Of a stretch of DNA of 64,000 bases, positions 47,970-55,547 are shown one piece after another. The notes under the pieces were generated by a model. That model was not told the origin of the DNA. It ran no database searches and worked only from the letters and a program-made list of their open reading frames with translations. Source of the DNA: Gemmatimonadaceae bacterium (GTDB taxonomy: Bacteria; Gemmatimonadota; Gemmatimonadetes; Gemmatimonadales; Gemmatimonadaceae); the NCBI GenBank assembly GCA_019186945.1, contig JABAQJ010000003.1, forward strand, positions 164,531 to 228,530, given 5' to 3'. The translations under genes and the position numbers were made by a program. Within the stretch, counting starts at the first letter, position 1. Each line of letters starts with the position of its first letter.

Positions 47970-48983
47970 TCAGGTTCGAGCGCTGACCACGCGTGCCAGC
48001 GCCGAGTCCAGGTGTTCAGCATTCTGCTCCGGAACGATTCGCTGGGAAACATACCACAACGGCGGTGCGGAGCGAGGCCACAGCCGATCCAGCTTCACGA
48101 CGTCCTTCAGCGTGCAGACTACGGCGTCAGCCGTTGACGCATCGCGCACTAAACCCGGGATGTCACCAGCGGAATATGCATAGTGATCTCGAAACGCTCG
48201 CAATTCGACGCGCAAGCCGGCCTGCTGCAACTGCGATGCTAGCGCCCATGGATTCCCGACGGCGGCCACGAGGAGTACACGCCGGTCGGCGAGGGCAGAA
48301 ATCGGCTGCGTCGATCGATCGAAACGTCGAATGAGCTCGGCTGGCTCCAGGGCAGCCGTGGCCACCGGGACACCGGCAATGCCAGCGACCACGTGCGCCA
48401 CATCTTCAGCTCGTGCAGCGCTCGACGACTTGCGCGTTACGATGACCATCGACGCCCGACGAAGCGCGCTCAAACCTTCGCGCCACGGTCCCGACGGGAG
48501 AAGCCGCGGCGATACAGTGAAGCGCTCCGCGGAGATCAGCACGACGTCCAGCAACCGTCCCGCACGACGGTGCTGGAATGCGTCGTCCATCACTACCACA
48601 TCCGCGCCAGCAGCGCGCGCCTGCCGTGCGCCCTGGACGCGATCCGGCTGGACGATGACGTCGACCCCAGGGTTCAGCTCAGCATGCACGCTGGCTTCGT
48701 CGTCACCGTAGCCCCGAAGGACTATTGCCGGCTTCGCACCCATCGCCATCAGCCGTTGTGCGAAGTACGCGGCAACGGGAGTCTTCCCGGTTCCGCCGAC
48801 GGTGAGGTTCCCGACGCTGATAGCGGGCACGGGCGCTGGCATGACCGCAAGCATGCCCCAGTCGTACATTCGGTTCCGAAGCACGACAATGCCCCGGTAT
48901 GACAATTCGAGCGGGTGCAGCGCCACACGGCTCAACCGCGCGCCGACAGAGTCCGAGAACCAGAGGCGGTCGACGACGTTCAC
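47970..48983 (-). CDS. lpxK: Tetraacyldisaccharide 4'-kinase
   Basis: Adds the 4'-phosphate of lipid A at the inner membrane. The 337 residues have the P-loop-containing motif [35 protein letters not shown], and an N-terminal amphipathic region for membrane association. Start overlaps the DUF374 stop (ATGA). It is the last gene of the bamA-to-lpxK operon. Confidence 0.96.
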   Translation of the reverse strand: MNVVDRLWFSDSVGARLSRVALHPLELSYRGIVVLRNRMYDWGMLAVMPAPVPAISVGNLTVGGTGKTPVAAYFAQRLMAMGAKPAIVLRGYGDDEASVHAELNPGVDVIVQPDRVQGARQARAAGADVVVMDDAFQHRRAGRLLDVVLISAERFTVSPRLLPSGPWREGLSALRRASMVIVTRKSSSAARAEDVAHVVAGIAGVPVATAALEPAELIRRFDRSTQPISALADRRVLLVAAVGNPWALASQLQQAGLRVELRAFRDHYAYSAGDIPGLVRDASTADAVVCTLKDVVKLDRLWPRSAPPLWYVSQRIVPEQNAEHLDSALARVVSART

Positions 48984-49627
48984 GACGATGTGTCGGGCGC
49001 CAGAGCCGTCAGCATGTCGGCGAACCTCCTTGCCTGAGCGTCGGCATCGAAGTCAGCTGCGTCGACGAACAGTGGCGGAGTGTGAAAAAGCTCGATCCGA
49101 GCGAACGGTTTCGGGACGATGAAACGGTCCCAGGACCGGAGAACCCACGCGCGATCGACGACGGCGCGTCCCAGAACTATCGGTGCGCCGGTGCGTCGAG
49201 CGGCCAGTAGCACGCCCGCGGCAAAGACGTGACGTGGCCCGCGTGGACCGTCGGGCGTGACGGCGATCGTCTTGCCGTCGCGAAGCGCGCCCATGAGATC
49301 GCGCAGCGCGCGGGCGCCGTCGCGCGTCGTCGATCCACGCGACGTTTCGTAGCCGATCCTTGCGACTATCCGAGCGATGATCTCGCCGTCGGCGTGTGTG
49401 CTTATCAGGGCGCGTACGCCACGCCCGCGCCAGAACCAGATGAGCGGCAGCATCTCCCCGTGCCAGAGGGCGAACGCGGCTGCCCTCCCGTCCCGAACGC
49501 ACGCCTCGAAAGATTCGGCGCCATGAACGCGGTACCGCCAGCTCCAACCGAGGAGTCGGAACGCCAAGCCGCCAATCGTGGTAGCGGCATCCACGCGCAG
49601 TCGACGCTTCCAGTTCGAATCACTCAC
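48980..49627 (-). CDS. DUF374 lysophospholipid-acyltransferase-like protein
   Basis: Member of the DUF374 group of acyltransferase-like proteins related to LpxL/MsbB. Motifs are the HX4-type FALWHGEMLPLIWFW, GSTTRDGARALRDLM and AVTPDGPRGPRH, with an N-terminal hydrophobic segment. The GTG at 49627, one base after the lpxB stop, gives 215 residues, fitting the family; an open frame to 49708 is a shadow. Position between lpxB and lpxK suggests a late acyl transfer to lipid A, replacing LpxL, but this is inference. Confidence 0.82.
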   Translation of the reverse strand: MSDSNWKRRLRVDAATTIGGLAFRLLGWSWRYRVHGAESFEACVRDGRAAAFALWHGEMLPLIWFWRGRGVRALISTHADGEIIARIVARIGYETSRGSTTRDGARALRDLMGALRDGKTIAVTPDGPRGPRHVFAAGVLLAARRTGAPIVLGRAVVDRAWVLRSWDRFIVPKPFARIELFHTPPLFVDAADFDADAQARRFADMLTALAPDTSS

Positions 49628-49628
49628 C

Positions 49629-50741
49629 TCAGGAAACCAGCGCGCTGGCCATCGCTGCAACCCGCCTGGCCGCGCCGGGCTGCCCCAGGCGCGCGCGAAC
49701 CTCGGCAAGTCCGGCGAGCATCGAACGACGTGTCACATCATTCGGATCCAGCAGTGGCAAGAGGGCCTCGGCCATCGAGGCAGGCTGAACGGCATCCTGC
49801 ACGAACTCGCGTGCGATCTCGCGGCCAGCCACTATGTTCACCAGCCCGATGCGCGGGATCCGAACGAGGCGGCGGGCGAGCGCATGGGTCCATTGCGATG
49901 TGCGGTACGCCACGATCAGCGGACATCCGGCCACCGCCGCCTCCAGCGTAGTTGTCCCGCTCTTGCACAACGCGGCATCTGCGGCACGGAGCACCGCGAA
50001 GGAGGCATCGCGCACCTGCCGAAACACACACGCGGCAGGATCGAGCGACATTCCAGGAGCGGTGCTGACGACGACCTGGAGGCCGGGAACGCGGGCGCTG
50101 AGCAGACTGGCAGCAGCAGCAAACGGTTGCAGGTGACGACTAACCTCCTGTTCGCGACTCCCCGGAAATAGCGCCAATACCGGTCGCACCGGGTCGAGCC
50201 CGAGGAGACGGCGTGCATCCGACGGATCGGGGATACCGGGCAGACGATCCAGCAGCGGATGCCCGACAAACGTCGCGTCTATACCATGTTGCCGCAGCAG
50301 TTCCTCCTCGAACGGAAGGATCACGGCGGCACGAGTGATCAACTCGCGGAGCTTCGACAAGCGGCCCGCGCCCCACGCCCAGACCTGCGGCGTGATGTAG
50401 TAAAGCACCGGAACCCCCGCGCGCCGAGCGAGGGCGGCGGCCCGCATGTTGAACCCGGGATAGTCGATTACGATAACGAGGCCCACAGATCCGGAGCGCA
50501 GCCTTCGGTCGATTGCCCTGAGCAGCGTGAAATGATGCGGAATCTGGCGGATAACCTCTACGAAACCCATGACGCCTAACGTGTCGATCCGCTCGATGAG
50601 CTTGACACCGGCGCGCTGCATCGCGGCTCCACCGAGTCCCGCCAGAGCAAGATCCGGACGCAGCGCCGACAACTCGCTCGCCAGACCGGCCCCGTGCAGA
50701 TCACCCGAGGCTTCTCCGGCGAGAATGAGAACATCACGCAC
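49629..50741 (-). CDS. lpxB: Lipid-A-disaccharide synthase
   Basis: Condenses UDP-diacyl-glucosamine with lipid X to the lipid A disaccharide. The 370-residue GT19 enzyme shows ILAGEASGDLHGAGL, GVMGFVEVIRQIPH, VIVIDYPGFNMRAA, YYITPQVWAWGAGRL and KSGTTTLEAAVAGCPLIVAYRTS. Start is GTG 50741, overlapping the oxidoreductase gene by eight bases. Confidence 0.96.
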   Translation of the reverse strand: MRDVLILAGEASGDLHGAGLASELSALRPDLALAGLGGAAMQRAGVKLIERIDTLGVMGFVEVIRQIPHHFTLLRAIDRRLRSGSVGLVIVIDYPGFNMRAAALARRAGVPVLYYITPQVWAWGAGRLSKLRELITRAAVILPFEEELLRQHGIDATFVGHPLLDRLPGIPDPSDARRLLGLDPVRPVLALFPGSREQEVSRHLQPFAAAASLLSARVPGLQVVVSTAPGMSLDPAACVFRQVRDASFAVLRAADAALCKSGTTTLEAAVAGCPLIVAYRTSQWTHALARRLVRIPRIGLVNIVAGREIAREFVQDAVQPASMAEALLPLLDPNDVTRRSMLAGLAEVRARLGQPGAARRVAAMASALVS

Positions 50742-51747
50742 GACGCGACCCCGACCGGCCGCCGCCCTCGGCTGCCGGCAGCGTGCGTTCGATCTCCCTC
50801 ACGATCCGCAAGGCAACTGCCAGCGCTTCGCGACCAGCCCGCCCGTCGACGACCACCGGAGTTTCGCCGAGCAGTGCCGAGCGGAATGCTTCGAACTCGA
50901 GGCGGAGCGGCTCGCCTTCCGGCGCAGACAAGGCGATTCGCTCCACGAACGCCTCCAACTGCTGCGGCGACCGCATCAGTTCGGCAAGGTTAAGATCTCC
51001 CATCAGTCGATAGAACTCGCCATCCCCAGAGCCGAGGTCGAGCGACAGGTATCCACTCCTCTGAAAGATGCGCAGTTTGCGAAGCCGCTCGCGTGACACG
51101 CGAGACGAGGTGATGTTCGCGACGGCACCAGAGTCGAATGTCAGGCGGGCATTGGCGATGTCCACGAATGGCGTGAGCACAGGAACCCCGACAGCTGCCA
51201 CGGACTCGACGGCACTGCTGACAAGCGTCAGGATCAGGTCGATGTCATGGATCATCAGGTCCAGAACGACCGCGACGTCGGAGCCACGAGGGTTGAACGG
51301 CGCCAAGCGATCGCTCTCGATGAACAACGGGCGGTCGACGTACGGAAGCGCCGCCCGGATCGCCCGGTTGAAACGCTCGACATGCCCCGTCTGGATGAGG
51401 GCACCCTTGGAGGTCGCCAGGTGCAGCAGCTCGTCTGCCTCTTCCAGCGTGGTCGCCAGTGGCTTCTCGATCAGCAGGTGACGGCCGTGACTGAGCGCGC
51501 GGCGCGACACCGCGAAATGGTCCGGTGTCGGTACGACGATCGTCAACGCATCGGACGCGACGATCAGGTCATCCAGGTTTCCGAAGGACCGTACTCCCAG
51601 CTCACGCACCACCTCGTCGGCCCGCGAAGCGCGCGCGTCGAAGAACCCGGTGAACTCGATTCCCGGCAGGTCGCGCAGCAGACGCACGTGATGGAACCCG
51701 AGGGCTCCGGCGCCCACGACACCAACACGTGGAGGCGCCGGGCTCAG
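50734..51747 (-). CDS. Gfo/Idh/MocA oxidoreductase in the lpx operon, GnnA-like; probable CTG start
   Basis: NAD-dependent sugar oxidoreductase between lpxA and lpxB. The Rossmann motif RVGVVGAGALG, the EKP motif LLIEKPLATT, GHVERFN and HDIDLIL are present. In Acidithiobacillus GnnA, a Gfo/Idh/MocA enzyme, sits between lpxA and lpxB and oxidises UDP-GlcNAc for 3-amino lipid A, so the same role is likely here; no GnnB aminotransferase is adjacent. A GTG at 51717 would cut off the first strand, and the only in-frame start upstream is CTG 51747, which forms a CTGA overlap with the lpxA stop. This gives 337 residues. Confidence 0.82.
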   Translation of the reverse strand: MSPAPPRVGVVGAGALGFHHVRLLRDLPGIEFTGFFDARASRADEVVRELGVRSFGNLDDLIVASDALTIVVPTPDHFAVSRRALSHGRHLLIEKPLATTLEEADELLHLATSKGALIQTGHVERFNRAIRAALPYVDRPLFIESDRLAPFNPRGSDVAVVLDLMIHDIDLILTLVSSAVESVAAVGVPVLTPFVDIANARLTFDSGAVANITSSRVSRERLRKLRIFQRSGYLSLDLGSGDGEFYRLMGDLNLAELMRSPQQLEAFVERIALSAPEGEPLRLEFEAFRSALLGETPVVVDGRAGREALAVALRIVREIERTLPAAEGGGRSGSRRA

Positions 51748-52520
51748 ATGACGACCCCCCGACCGCTTTCCTCGAGAAAGTGCAACAGGTGCTCAACCTC
51801 GGGATATGGGTGCAGTTCCTTGCGCGCGCGCTCGATGGCTTGCGACACATTCAACTCGGAACGAAAGAAGAGACGATAGCCCCGTTTGAGCTCGCGGATA
51901 ACGGCCTCGTCGAATCCGCTCCGTTGCAAACCGACGCTGTTGAGTCCGTACAGCTTCACCGGGTTCCCGACTGCCTTGAGAAACGGCGGAACGTCCTTGG
52001 CTACACGAGAGCAGCCGCCCGTGAAGCTGTGGCGCCCGATCCTCACAAACTGGTGAACGGCGACCAGTCCGGACAGAATCGCCCGATCCTCGATCGTGAC
52101 GTGTCCGGCGAGCTGTGTCGCATTGGAGATGATGACGCCGTCACCGATGTGGCAGTCGTGAGCCAGATGGACGTAGGACATGATGAAGCACTGCCGGCCG
52201 ACAGCGGTCTTCCCGGATTGGGCCGTCCCGCGATTGATCGTCGCATACTCGCGGATTCTCGTCCCATCTCCGATCTCCACCCACGTCTCCTCTCCCTTGA
52301 ACTTGAGATCCTGCGGATCGCCACCCAGCACGGAGCCAATCCCGACCGTGACGTTAGCGCCCAAGCGCACGTTCCGTTCGAGTGTCGCGCGCGCTTCGAT
52401 CACGCACCCGTCGCCTAACGTGCAACCCGCACCGATCATGGCGAACGGGCCGATGCGAACGTCCGCGCCAATTCGGACGTCGGCCGAAACGATGGCCGTG
52501 GGATGAATCGCGCTCGTCAT
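51744..52520 (-). CDS. lpxA: UDP-N-acetylglucosamine acyltransferase
   Basis: First step of lipid A synthesis, adding the 3-hydroxyacyl chain to UDP-GlcNAc. The 258 residues consist of hexapeptide beta-helix repeats (IHPTAIVSADVRIGADVRIGPFAMIG and more) with the catalytic His in VHLAHDCHIGDGVII, then a C-terminal helical part (KRGYRLFFRSELN). The ATG at 52520 matches the family start; an open frame to 52610 is not supported. A gap of 25 bases to the lpxC-fabZ stop precedes it. Confidence 0.96.
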   Translation of the reverse strand: MTSAIHPTAIVSADVRIGADVRIGPFAMIGAGCTLGDGCVIEARATLERNVRLGANVTVGIGSVLGGDPQDLKFKGEETWVEIGDGTRIREYATINRGTAQSGKTAVGRQCFIMSYVHLAHDCHIGDGVIISNATQLAGHVTIEDRAILSGLVAVHQFVRIGRHSFTGGCSRVAKDVPPFLKAVGNPVKLYGLNSVGLQRSGFDEAVIRELKRGYRLFFRSELNVSQAIERARKELHPYPEVEHLLHFLEESGRGVVI

Positions 52521-52545
52521 GGCTGAGGCGGTATGGTTCTGGTCG

Positions 52546-53823
52546 TCACTTGTTGCGAAGCGTGGCGGCCATGGTCGCTTCGCAGGCAAGCTTTCCATCG
52601 ACCTTGGCAACTCCGTGCATATGCACGTACGGCCCGCGCATATGGAGAACCTTCAGTTCCATGATGAGCTGGTCACCCGGACGGACAGACCTCCGGAACT
52701 TCACGCCATCGAGTGTGGTGAAAAGCACGACCTTCTGTTCCCGTTTCGACAAGCCCATGAACAGCAGGATGCCACCGGCTTGCGCCATCGCCTCCACGAT
52801 CAACACGCCCGGCATGACGGGCAGTCCGGGAAAGTGGCCCTGGAAGAACTGCTCGTTGAAAGTGACGTTCTTCAGTCCGACGATGCGCTTTCCCTCTTCA
52901 TATTCGAGGACGCGATCCACCAGCAGCATCGGATAGCGATGCGGAAGCAATTCCATGATCTGCTGGATGTCGATCTGCCGGATCGCCTCGGCGCGGGCGC
53001 GCCTGACCAGTTCGCGCACGAGTGCGATCGTCGCGCGATGGCTCGGGCGACAGGCAGTGATGTGCGCATGTACGCGCGCACCGGCAAGCATCAAGTCGCC
53101 CACGCAGTCGAGCGTCTTGTGTCGGACTGGCTCGTCGGGCCATCGCAACTCGTTGTCCACGACGCCGACGGAATCGAATACTACCGCATTCTGCGTCGAG
53201 CCGCCCTTGATCATGTTCCGCGCTCGTAACGCCTCTGCCTCCGATGCGAAGCCGAACGTTCGGGCGTCCGCCAGTTCGCGCGCGAAGGAGTCATCCGTCA
53301 GATCGAACCGGAAGTGCTGCGACCCGATCAACGGGTGCGCGAAGTCGATCTGAACGTCGAGCCGCAGGTTGTCGGCCGGTGCGACTTCGTATCGCGACTC
53401 CCCGAATTCGAAGACGAACGGCTCGCGAATACGCAGCAAGTCGGTCTTCCCCCCGTGAGAAACCGGCTCGGCTTCGGACAGCGCACGCGTGAATGGACCT
53501 GCGCTGCCGTCCATGATCGGCGGTTCCGGTCCGTCCAGCAAGATCGTCAAGTCGTCGATCCGGTGGCCCGCGACAGCGGCGAGGACATGTTCGACCGTGT
53601 GAATCGCCTCGGGGCCGTCCCCGAGTTGCGTGCGGCGCTCGCTCTCCACCGCAGAATCAACCAGCGCGCGGCAGCGAGGATGCCCTGGCCGATCACTGCG
53701 AACGAACACAATACCTTCGCCGAGTCGGCCCGGCCGGAATATCAGGTGACAGCGCTGTCCCAGATGCAACCCGACACCGTCCAGGGAAACCTCGCGCGAG
53801 ATGGTTCGCCGCGATTGCGTCAC
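52546..53823 (-). CDS. LpxC-FabZ fusion: UDP-3-O-acyl-GlcNAc deacetylase / 3-hydroxyacyl-ACP dehydratase
   Basis: Bifunctional enzyme. Residues 1-280 are LpxC: zinc ligands His79 (TVEHVLAA), His235 and Asp239 (RHKTLDCVGD), and a catalytic His262. Residues 283-425 are FabZ: LLPHRYPMLLVDRV, active-site His330 in FFQGHFPG and Glu344 in IVEAMAQAG. GTG 53823 forms a GTGA overlap with lpxD; the frame is open to 53862 but the family start fits 53823. Such fusions are known from Bacteroidetes/Chlorobi. It joins the committed step of lipid A to fatty-acid synthesis. Confidence 0.95.
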   Translation of the reverse strand: MTQSRRTISREVSLDGVGLHLGQRCHLIFRPGRLGEGIVFVRSDRPGHPRCRALVDSAVESERRTQLGDGPEAIHTVEHVLAAVAGHRIDDLTILLDGPEPPIMDGSAGPFTRALSEAEPVSHGGKTDLLRIREPFVFEFGESRYEVAPADNLRLDVQIDFAHPLIGSQHFRFDLTDDSFARELADARTFGFASEAEALRARNMIKGGSTQNAVVFDSVGVVDNELRWPDEPVRHKTLDCVGDLMLAGARVHAHITACRPSHRATIALVRELVRRARAEAIRQIDIQQIMELLPHRYPMLLVDRVLEYEEGKRIVGLKNVTFNEQFFQGHFPGLPVMPGVLIVEAMAQAGGILLFMGLSKREQKVVLFTTLDGVKFRRSVRPGDQLIMELKVLHMRGPYVHMHGVAKVDGKLACEATMAATLRNK

Positions 53824-54893
53824 GTCGATTTTCCCTCCAGAAGTCGTTCGACCCGCCTCCACAGCCCCGCTAGCTTGAACAACGCGGCTTGCGAGCGCAA
53901 TGCCTCACGATGCGGGCGCGCCGGATACCCGGACCACGTCTCTCCCGCAGGAACGTTGCCCGTCACACCAGCTTGCGCCGCCACGCGCGCGCCCTGCCCG
54001 ATCGTGATGTGGCCAGCAACTCCAACCTGGCCGGCAAGAATGCATCCGTCACCGATGTGCGTGGAGCCCGAAATCCCCACCTGCGCCATGAGGAGGCAGA
54101 GCCGCCCCACACGGACATTGTGCCCGATTTGGACGAGGTTGTCGATTTTCGTCCCGTCGCCCACCACCGTGTCGTCGATGCTGCCGCGATCGATCGTCGT
54201 GTTAGCGCCCACCTCGACATCGTTGCCGATCAGACAACGGCCTACATGCGGAATCTTGTCGTGAAGCCCATCACGAAACACATACCCAAATCCGTCACTC
54301 CCCACCCGCACTCCGGCGTGGAGCGTGACCCGGTCACCGAGTTGCGACCCACTGTACACCGTCACCTGTGGATACAGATGGCATGCGTTACCCATCTGCA
54401 CACCATCGGCAACGACGACATGCGCATCGAGCTGGCAGTCGGCGCCGATCGTCACTCCATCTCCCAGCACCACGTACGGTCCGATCGAGACATTTCTGCC
54501 GATGATAGCGCCACGACCGATCTGCGCCGTCTCATGTATCCCTGCCGTCCGCATCGGCAGCCGATACAGGACAGGAAGCAGCGCCAGTACGGCTTCGTGC
54601 GGTCGCGTCACCACTATGCGCGCCGGTCCCAGACGTGGCCCCAGTGATCTTGCCAGTTCTGGCGATATCAGGACGAGGGAAGCTCGACTCGTTTCAAGCA
54701 GGCGCCCATACCGGGCAGTGGCCACGAACGTGACATCCCCCGGACCGGCACGGTCTATCGGCGCAATGCGCCGTACGTGCACGCCTGGATCTCCGTCGAG
54801 CGTCCCACCCACAAGCGCCACAACGTCCGAAGCGGTGAGAGTGCGAACACCCTCACCGCTTGCCTGCCGTTCGGCCGTTTCGGCAACGCTCAC
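53820..54893 (-). CDS. lpxD: UDP-3-O-acyl-glucosamine N-acyltransferase
   Basis: Third lipid A step, adding the N-linked 3-hydroxyacyl chain. The 357 residues have the N-terminal uridine-binding domain (TASDVVALVGGTLDGDPGVHVRRIAPIDRAGPGDVTFVA), hexapeptide repeats from about residue 105, and the segment VQIGHNVRVGRLCLLMAQVGISGSTHIG with the catalytic His. GTG 54893 overlaps the skp stop (GTGA). Confidence 0.96.
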   Translation of the reverse strand: MSVAETAERQASGEGVRTLTASDVVALVGGTLDGDPGVHVRRIAPIDRAGPGDVTFVATARYGRLLETSRASLVLISPELARSLGPRLGPARIVVTRPHEAVLALLPVLYRLPMRTAGIHETAQIGRGAIIGRNVSIGPYVVLGDGVTIGADCQLDAHVVVADGVQMGNACHLYPQVTVYSGSQLGDRVTLHAGVRVGSDGFGYVFRDGLHDKIPHVGRCLIGNDVEVGANTTIDRGSIDDTVVGDGTKIDNLVQIGHNVRVGRLCLLMAQVGISGSTHIGDGCILAGQVGVAGHITIGQGARVAAQAGVTGNVPAGETWSGYPARPHREALRSQAALFKLAGLWRRVERLLEGKST

Positions 54894-55534
54894 TCGTCCG
54901 ACGGCTTTATCGGCTTCGTGATGCCTGCCGGCGCTGGCTTCACTCCTGCCGGCGACTTCGTGCTGTCCGGGCGCGCTGCCGTAACCGGGACCGGCTTCAG
55001 ACGCCCGATGACCTTTTCCGTAATGTTGAGCGAACTGTCGGCCGCCACGATAACGCCAACCTGGGTTCCGACATCGAAAATCATCGTGTAGTTCTCTTCT
55101 GTCCGGATCGCGTCGAGCACTTGCCGCACCTGCGCCATGATCGGCTGCACCAGATCCTGCTGTCGCTTCTGCATCTGCTGGTCAAGGATATTGGCGCGGG
55201 TCTCGAAGAGGTTTTGCTTGTCCTGAATCTCCTTCTCCTTGAGCTCCTTGTTGACAGCGGTCATGGTCGCCTGCGTCTTCTGGTACGCGGAGATCATGGC
55301 CTGCAACGTGTCCTGCATGCGCTGGATCTGTACACGCGCGGCCTCGTACTCCTTCTGAAAGGTGCTCGCCGCGGCGGCACGACCGGGAGCGCGATCGATT
55401 ACCACGCGCGAGTCAATGAACGCGAACTTCGGGGAGGGGGGGCCGGCCGGGGGGGCGGATTGTGCGATCGCCGATCCCACGGCGCCGCTGCAAAGCGTGA
55501 AAGCCAACCCGACGGCGAACATTCGAAGACTCAT
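54890..55534 (-). CDS. skp: Skp/OmpH-like periplasmic chaperone
   Basis: Periplasmic chaperone for outer-membrane proteins. From ATG 55534, preceded by GGAGAG, the 214 residues show a signal peptide (cleavage after AIAQ), the OmpH start KFAFIDSRVVIDRAPGRAAAASTFQKE, a long coiled-coil region (about 60-135), then the Skp ending with YTMIFDVGTQVGVIVAADSSLNITEKVIG. A Pro/Lys-rich tail of about 30 residues follows. The open frame to 55654 is not supported. Located between bamA and lpxD as in many diderms. Confidence 0.9.
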   Translation of the reverse strand: MSLRMFAVGLAFTLCSGAVGSAIAQSAPPAGPPSPKFAFIDSRVVIDRAPGRAAAASTFQKEYEAARVQIQRMQDTLQAMISAYQKTQATMTAVNKELKEKEIQDKQNLFETRANILDQQMQKRQQDLVQPIMAQVRQVLDAIRTEENYTMIFDVGTQVGVIVAADSSLNITEKVIGRLKPVPVTAARPDSTKSPAGVKPAPAGITKPIKPSDE

Positions 55535-55547
55535 GGTCTCTCCGGTG

